DNA of 9,973 nt, taken from the NCBI GenBank assembly GCA_902492895.1, contig CABUNG010000057.1:1-9973 (forward strand). Reading direction: 5' to 3'. The stretch is from an uncultured Oscillospiraceae bacterium. Lineage in GTDB: Bacteria; Bacillota; Clostridia; Oscillospirales; Acutalibacteraceae. Of the stretch, positions 5,259-9,973 are shown piece by piece. Made by a program: the position numbers and the translations under genes. Below the pieces are notes generated by a model. It was not told where the DNA came from, made no database searches, and was given only the letters and a program-made list of their open reading frames with translations. Positions within the stretch are counted from its first letter, which is position 1, and each line of letters begins with the position of its first letter.

Positions 5259-8243
5259 ATGCTCAAACGGAAAAGGGCGGGATTTGTCCGAGGAACGGCG
5301 CTGCTCATGGCCTCGCTGCTTCTCGTGTCGATGCCCGGCGTCGCCGGAGCGGCCTCCGGTGAAGACAGCGGAGCGGATCCGGGAAGCAAGACCGGGAAGA
5401 CGGATTATGCGGCGCAGGCGGTGCAGTCCGCGTCGCTGGAACAGCATTATCGGACCGTGCGCCCGACATACACTTTGTCCCCTTATACCGGGGCCGCGGT
5501 TTCCTTTGCCGCTGATGAGGCTATTCTCCCCGAATATGCGGAGTGCCTGGAGAGCGGGCCGCTGGATTACGGCGCGGCTGCGGCCATCCGCCAGGGAGAA
5601 GAGGCCGCTTTTGCGGTGGAGGCGCCGGCTTCTGGGCTGTATGCGGTCGAGGTTGAATATTACGATCTGTCCGACAGCACCCTGCCGATCAAAATGAAGG
5701 TTCAGCTGGATGGCGCCTATCCGTTTTACGAGATGCGCAGTCTGCAGTTTGAAAGCCGCTGGACCTATCCGGAGGGGGATTTTCCCACCGATCGCTACGA
5801 TAACGAGATCGTGCCGGAATCGGTGCGGGTGGAGGAATGGAACCGGAAAACCATCCGGGACGCTTCCGGTTTGACGGAGGGGCCGTTTCTGCTGGAACTG
5901 ACTGCGGGACGCCATGTTCTGACGTTTGCCTGCGGACAGGGGACCATCCTGATCGGAAAACTGACTTTGTCTGCTATTTCGGAACCGGAGGAAACGGTGT
6001 CTGGCCGGCCGGAGGGGGATGGCTTGACGGTCATCGAGGCGGAACGGCTCGCCTTTAAAAACGACGCCACCATCCGTCCGTCGGCCGAATTCAATGTGGA
6101 TCTGACCCCTTATGAAGCCAAGCGCTCCCGTCTCAACATGCTGTCCGGGGCCTCTTTCTCCGCAGGAGGACAGGAGGTCGGTTACCGGTTCACCGTGCCG
6201 GAGAGCGGATGGTATTATGTGGGATTCCGTTACAGGCAGAGCAGCAAACCCGATTTTCCCACCTTCCGACGGGTGACGATCGATGGAGAATGCCGGTCCC
6301 CGGCCTTTGAAAATGTGGCGTTTCCCTATATCAAGTCCTTCCAAAACCGGACAGTGGCCGATCCGGAAACGGGGGAGAACGCCGCCGTATATCTCGAGGC
6401 GGGTACGCCCCATACCATTACACTTTCCGTGAATCTGGAGAATATGGCTCCTGTCATCGATGAGGTCGGCGCCATTATCAGCGAGATCAACGCCTTGTCG
6501 CTTCAGATCCTGAAACTTACGGGAAACAACACGCAGAAGTATCGGGATTTCGAGCTGGACGAATACATACCCGATTTGAAAGAGTCGCTGCTCGGCTGGG
6601 CCGACCGTATCGAGACCCTTTACGACGAGCTGCACGCGTACAACCCCGATGCCCGGGAGATTGGAGAATTCTCAGCCCTGCAGGTGGCCCGCAAGCAACT
6701 GATATCCCTGGCGAAACGGCCAAACGACCTGCCCAAACGCCTGAGCGAGCTGTACCAGGGGAAAAACTCGGTTGGACAGTATCTGGCGAATGTGCTGGAA
6801 AACCTCTATAACAGTCCGCTGGCCCTGGATCAGATCTTTCTGTATCAGAACCCGGACGATCTGCCCGGGAACACAGGGTTTTTTCAAAAATTGTGGGAGG
6901 GGATCCGCCGCTTTTTCTATTCCTTCTTCGTGCAGACCTATGAAGCCGCGGAAGTGGAAGAGGGCGATAATCTCCAGGTGTGGGTCAGCCGCTCCCGGCT
7001 GTATGTGGAGATCATGCAGGAGATGGCGGATACCGATTTGTATGAACGGTATGGCCTGAAGGCCGATTTGTCCATTATGTCGGATGAGGATAAGCTGGTG
7101 CTGGCGAGAGCGGCGGGGAACGCCCCCGATGTGGCCCTGAGCGTGACCTATACCGTTCCATTCGAGCTGGCCGTCCGCGGAGCACTGAAAGATCTGAAAG
7201 AGTACGAGGGCTGGGAGACGGTGGCCGCCCGCTTCAAACCCGGACTGCTGAATACAGGCCGGGTGGAGCAGGGGCTTTACGCCTTGCCGGAGACCACCAA
7301 TTTCTATGTGCTGTTTTACCGCACGGACATCCTTGACCAGCTGGGTCTGTCGGTCCCGGACACGATGCAGGATGTCAAGCAGATGCTGCCCCAGCTCAAA
7401 CGGTACGGCATGGATTTTTATTCCCATCTGGCCGTGGGGGAAACCTCCAACAAATCCCTGTCCATGCTGGTGCCTTTTATTTATCAAAACGGCGGCCGGT
7501 TTTACGGCAGCCATGCACTGGACATCCGGCTGGATTCGGAGGAGACGCTGGATGCCTTCACCGAGATGACCCAGCTGTTCACCATGTACGATATGCCCTT
7601 TGAAGTCCGGAGTTTTTATCAGCATTTCCGCAGCGGCCTCCTGCCCATCGGGGTTTCGGATTTCAACAGCTACATTCTGCTGCTCAATTCCGCGCCGGAA
7701 ATCGCGAATTCCTGGAGCATCGCCCCCTATCCCGGCTACGCCGATGAGACCGGCGAGGTCCAGCGGTGGACGGGCGGCGGGGGAAAAAGCTGCATCATAT
7801 TCTCCGATACCGACATGCCGCAGGAATCCTTCCAGTTTCTGGATTGGTGGACTTCCGCCGAGACCCAGGGAGCTTTTGCCTCGGCTTTGCAGACGTCCTA
7901 TGGAAAAGAGTATGTCTGGAATACCGCGAACGTGGAGGCGTTTTCGAAGCTGCCCTGGAACGAGGAACACCGGGATGTGCTGCTCCAGATGCTGGACTGG
8001 ATCGTGGAGGTGCCCCGGGTGCCGGGCAATTACATGATGGAGCGGGAGCTGAGCAATGCCGTCAACGCCGTTGTTCTCGACGGAGAAAATGTCCGCACCG
8101 CCATGGACGGGGCGGTCAAAAACACCCGCAATGAAATTACCCGCAAGCTGGAGGAATTCGGATATATTCAGGACGGCCAGGTACTGCGGGACTATATCAT
8201 TGCGGAAGATCTGCCGGACAGGCAAGCGCAGAAGGAGGGATGA
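5259..8243 (+). CDS. Large multidomain extracellular solute-binding protein of a carbohydrate ABC transporter
   Basis: This protein has about 994 residues from ATG 5259 (998 from ATG 5247), roughly twice the usual sugar-binding protein. Residues 1-31 form a secretion signal (basic MLKRKR, hydrophobic TALLMASLLLVS, AGA cleavage site) with no lipobox cysteine; the first Cys is near residue 96. Two similar beta-sandwich modules follow (about 80-238 and 257-406), each with a G-x-x-x-x-F/Y-x-V...SG-x-Y-x-V segment, a V-x-I/L-DG turn and an AG-x-x-H-x-[LI] strand, like carbohydrate-binding modules. A helical region (about 407-566) includes RRFFYSFF. The binding core (about 571-971) opens with LQVWVSRSR and carries YALPETTNFYVLFYRTDILDQLG, FIYQNGGRFYG and NTANVEAFSKLPW, as in sugar-binding family 1 proteins. 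The stop overlaps the first possible permease start, so the genes are translationally close. The ligand is unknown, probably an oligosaccharide. Confidence 0.93.
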   Translation: MLKRKRAGFVRGTALLMASLLLVSMPGVAGAASGEDSGADPGSKTGKTDYAAQAVQSASLEQHYRTVRPTYTLSPYTGAAVSFAADEAILPEYAECLESGPLDYGAAAAIRQGEEAAFAVEAPASGLYAVEVEYYDLSDSTLPIKMKVQLDGAYPFYEMRSLQFESRWTYPEGDFPTDRYDNEIVPESVRVEEWNRKTIRDASGLTEGPFLLELTAGRHVLTFACGQGTILIGKLTLSAISEPEETVSGRPEGDGLTVIEAERLAFKNDATIRPSAEFNVDLTPYEAKRSRLNMLSGASFSAGGQEVGYRFTVPESGWYYVGFRYRQSSKPDFPTFRRVTIDGECRSPAFENVAFPYIKSFQNRTVADPETGENAAVYLEAGTPHTITLSVNLENMAPVIDEVGAIISEINALSLQILKLTGNNTQKYRDFELDEYIPDLKESLLGWADRIETLYDELHAYNPDAREIGEFSALQVARKQLISLAKRPNDLPKRLSELYQGKNSVGQYLANVLENLYNSPLALDQIFLYQNPDDLPGNTGFFQKLWEGIRRFFYSFFVQTYEAAEVEEGDNLQVWVSRSRLYVEIMQEMADTDLYERYGLKADLSIMSDEDKLVLARAAGNAPDVALSVTYTVPFELAVRGALKDLKEYEGWETVAARFKPGLLNTGRVEQGLYALPETTNFYVLFYRTDILDQLGLSVPDTMQDVKQMLPQLKRYGMDFYSHLAVGETSNKSLSMLVPFIYQNGGRFYGSHALDIRLDSEETLDAFTEMTQLFTMYDMPFEVRSFYQHFRSGLLPIGVSDFNSYILLLNSAPEIANSWSIAPYPGYADETGEVQRWTGGGGKSCIIFSDTDMPQESFQFLDWWTSAETQGAFASALQTSYGKEYVWNTANVEAFSKLPWNEEHRDVLLQMLDWIVEVPRVPGNYMMERELSNAVNAVVLDGENVRTAMDGAVKNTRNEITRKLEEFGYIQDGQVLRDYIIAEDLPDRQAQKEG
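8232..8238 (+). promoter_or_regulatory. Ribosome binding site that decides the first permease start
   Basis: AAGGAGG is a near-perfect Shine-Dalgarno sequence lying inside the end of the binding-protein gene. The ATG at 8240 is only one base after it, while the in-frame ATG at 8249 sits 10 bases after it and is preferred. Confidence 0.65.
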
Positions 8244-8248
8244 CGGTC

Positions 8249-9130
8249 ATGCGAAAAAGCAAGCTGCGCCCCTATATATTCCTGGCGCCGTATTATCTGC
8301 TGTTTTTCATATTTGTGGTGGTGCCGGTCCTGGTGGCCATCGTCCTGTCTTTCACGCATTTCGACACCATTCAATTCCCTTCCTTTGCGGGACTCGGCAA
8401 TTATGTCAATCTTCTTCTGCAGGACGAGACGTTTATGAAATTCGTCCTCCCCAATACGATCGTCTTCTCCGTCATTGTCGGTCCGGGAGGATATCTGCTC
8501 TCCTTTTTCCTGGCCTGGTCCCTGTCCCAGATTTCCAAAGGTCCCCGGACGGTTTTGGCGCTGATTCTGTATTCTCCTTCCATGACGGCGGGCACGACGA
8601 TGGCCGTGATCTGGAGAGTGCTGTTCAGCGGCGATCAGATGGGGCTTCTCAACAGCTTTTTGATGCAGATCGGCGCCATCACCGAACCGATCCTGTTTCT
8701 CCAATCAAAGAAGTTTCTGATGCCGGTCATGATTATCGTGGCGCTGTGGAGCAGTATGGGTGTGGGTTTTCTGGCGATGCTGGCCGGTTTGCTCAACGTG
8801 GACAAGAGTTTGTATGAGGCGGCGACCATAGACGGCATGCGCAACCGGTTTCAGGAAATCTTTTACATTACGATTCCGTCCATGAAGCCGCAGATGCTGT
8901 TCGGAGCCATCATGGCGATCGTCAACACCTTCCAGCAGGGCGCGATCGGTGTACAGCTGAGCGGATCCAATCCAACGCCACGCTACGCCGGGCAGCTGAT
9001 GCTCAACCACATCCAGGATTACGGCTTCATTCGGTATGAGATGGGCTATGCCTCGGCGGTTTCCGTCGTATTGCTCCTGATCATCTGGATCTTTTCAAAA
9101 GGTGCCAACAAGCTGTTCAAAGGCGACTGA
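8249..9130 (+). CDS. Carbohydrate ABC transporter permease, MalF/UgpA type
   Basis: This inner permease has 293 residues from ATG 8249 (296 from ATG 8240). About six hydrophobic segments are visible, near 8-34, 68-92, 102-126, 156-182, 215-230 and 265-285. The cytoplasmic EAA loop that docks the ATPase is clear: YEAATIDGMRNRFQEIFYIT followed by IPSMKP, with E190, A191, G196 and P210 at the conserved places. The short first periplasmic region, without the large insertion of E. coli MalF, is typical of Bacillota CUT1 permeases. The gene starts 5 bases after the binding-protein stop, or overlaps it by 4 bases if ATG 8240 is used, so the two are one operon. The C-terminal MLNHIQDYGFIRYEMGYASA segment resembles permeases I remember paired with large binding proteins in Paenibacillus (memory, not searched). 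Confidence 0.95.
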   Translation: MRKSKLRPYIFLAPYYLLFFIFVVVPVLVAIVLSFTHFDTIQFPSFAGLGNYVNLLLQDETFMKFVLPNTIVFSVIVGPGGYLLSFFLAWSLSQISKGPRTVLALILYSPSMTAGTTMAVIWRVLFSGDQMGLLNSFLMQIGAITEPILFLQSKKFLMPVMIIVALWSSMGVGFLAMLAGLLNVDKSLYEAATIDGMRNRFQEIFYITIPSMKPQMLFGAIMAIVNTFQQGAIGVQLSGSNPTPRYAGQLMLNHIQDYGFIRYEMGYASAVSVVLLLIIWIFSKGANKLFKGD

Positions 9131-9171
9131 CAGCGCGGTGCGAATAGGCCAACGCGAAAGGAAGGATCCCC

Positions 9172-9973
9172 ATGGCGTATACCTCGACCAACGTCAATCC
9201 GTCAAAATTTCATCGCAGCCAGATCAAAATCTATGCCTATCTGATCCCGATCGCGGTTGTGATGATTCTGCCTCTTGTGTATATTTTCAACCACGCGTTC
9301 AAACCGCTCGAGGAACTGTTTGCGTTTCCGCCCCGGATTTTCGTCAAACAGCCCACGATGGAGAATTTTGAGAAGCTTTTCAGCGCGACAGCCGATTCCG
9401 CCATTCCCATCAGCCGTTATATATTCAACAGTCTCATCGTATCGGTGGCCGTGGTGATACTGACGGTCTTTCTCTCCAGTCTCGGGGGATTTGCTCTTTC
9501 CAAAATGCAGTATCCAGGTAAAAAGATCCTGCTGGAAATCAACAATATCGCCCTGATGTTCGTATCGGTGGCCGTGGCGATTCCACGGTATCTGATCATC
9601 CAGTTTCTCGGCATCACCAACACGTACTGGGCGCATATCCTTCCTCTGGTGGTCATGCCGGTGGGGCTGTTCCTGATCAAGCAGTTCATCGACCAGGTAC
9701 CGGACAGCCTGATTGAGGCGGCGTATATCGACGGGGCCTCGGATTTCCGCGTGTATCGGAAGATCATCCTGCCCCTGACCGGGCCGGCCCTGGCCACGGT
9801 GGCCATCCTCTCCTTCCAGGCGGTTTGGAACAACATCGAGACATCCACGATGTATATGGAGAGCGATGGCATCAAAACCCTGGCCTTTTATATGAGCACC
9901 CTGACCACCAACACCAACAGCGTGGCGGGGCAGGGGATCGCAGCCGCCTCCCCTCTGATTATGATCGTCCCCC
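9172..9973 (+). CDS. Carbohydrate ABC transporter permease, MalG type, 3' end outside window
   Basis: The first 267 residues are visible and the frame stays open to the window edge, so perhaps 20-25 residues are missing by comparison with the family. The start ATG 9172 follows AAAGGAAGGA (9157-9166) at good spacing, 41 bases after the first permease. Hydrophobic segments lie near 21-40, 83-108, 124-147, 153-171 and 203-218. The EAA loop IEAAYIDGASDFRVYRKIIL plus PLTGPALATV (about 181-210) is a close match to the MalG consensus and should contact the ATPase. The N-terminal FHRSQIKIYAYLIPI and FNHAFKPLEELFAFPP segments are typical of the second permease of these systems. It forms the transmembrane channel with the preceding permease. 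An 18-base in-frame direct repeat encodes SVAV twice in it. Confidence 0.95.
   Translation, partial: MAYTSTNVNPSKFHRSQIKIYAYLIPIAVVMILPLVYIFNHAFKPLEELFAFPPRIFVKQPTMENFEKLFSATADSAIPISRYIFNSLIVSVAVVILTVFLSSLGGFALSKMQYPGKKILLEINNIALMFVSVAVAIPRYLIIQFLGITNTYWAHILPLVVMPVGLFLIKQFIDQVPDSLIEAAYIDGASDFRVYRKIILPLTGPALATVAILSFQAVWNNIETSTMYMESDGIKTLAFYMSTLTTNTNSVAGQGIAAASPLIMIVP
9437..9577 (+). repeat. 18-bp direct repeat within the MalG-type permease
   Basis: TCGTATCGGTGGCCGTGG occurs at 9437-9454 and again at 9560-9577, 123 bases (41 codons) apart and in the same frame, both copies coding for VSVAV within hydrophobic segments. It may be convergence of membrane-segment codons or a trace of a short duplication. 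Confidence 0.7.

Noticed and set aside
5211..8225. Two long minus-strand open frames (about 474 and 517 residues) opposite the binding-protein gene
   Set aside because: They are antisense shadows of a gene with a clear signal peptide and binding-protein motifs. They show compositionally biased translations and no domain I recognise.
1..9973. CRISPR arrays, tRNA or rRNA genes, insertion sequences, phage attachment sites
   Set aside because: No regularly spaced repeats, cloverleaf-like segments, transposase or integrase motifs or terminal inverted repeats were seen on either strand.

Overview
The window reads as chromosomal DNA of a moderately GC-rich Gram-positive bacterium, most likely of the Bacillota (Clostridia, possibly Oscillospirales- or Christensenellales-like). 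This rests on the dtd / MBL hydrolase / hemZ order, strong AAGGAGG-type ribosome binding sites, an intrinsic terminator, and a carbohydrate ABC transporter of a kind I associate with Paenibacillus and Clostridia. No database search was possible, so the taxonomy is inference. Every gene I can support lies on the + strand; the long minus-strand reading frames look like shadows of these genes.

Region 1 (1-2244) is a housekeeping block. It holds the 3' end of a D-aminoacyl-tRNA deacylase (dtd), a complete metallo-beta-lactamase-fold hydrolase, and hemZ, a radical-SAM coproporphyrinogen dehydrogenase-like enzyme. From memory of many Bacillota genomes, this block (often relA-dtd-MBL-hemZ) continues into hisS-aspS.

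Region 2 (2245-3457) departs from that order. An AraC-family regulator follows hemZ after a short gap, on the same strand and with no visible terminator between them, and ends at a strong intrinsic terminator (3077-3114). About 340 bases of AT-richer non-coding DNA follow. They contain three inverted repeats and two TATTAT hexamers but no convincing -35/-10 pair, and are the likely control region for the next operon.

Region 3 (3458-9973) is a carbohydrate acquisition operon: a cytoplasmic GH2 glycoside hydrolase, a very large (about 994 aa) secreted solute-binding protein, and two MalF/MalG-type permeases, the second cut by the window end. The binding protein carries two tandem beta-sandwich modules and a helical linker ahead of its binding core, and its signal peptide has no lipobox cysteine. 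No ABC ATPase is present; the transporter may borrow a shared MsmX/MsmK-type ATPase, or the gene may lie outside the window.

Proposed logic (inference): the AraC protein senses a glycan-derived ligand and controls the operon. The binding protein captures an oligosaccharide outside the cell, the permeases import it, and the GH2 enzyme cleaves it in the cytoplasm. The substrate cannot be read from the sequence. The least ordinary parts are the binding protein's architecture and anchoring and the structured control region at 3115-3457.
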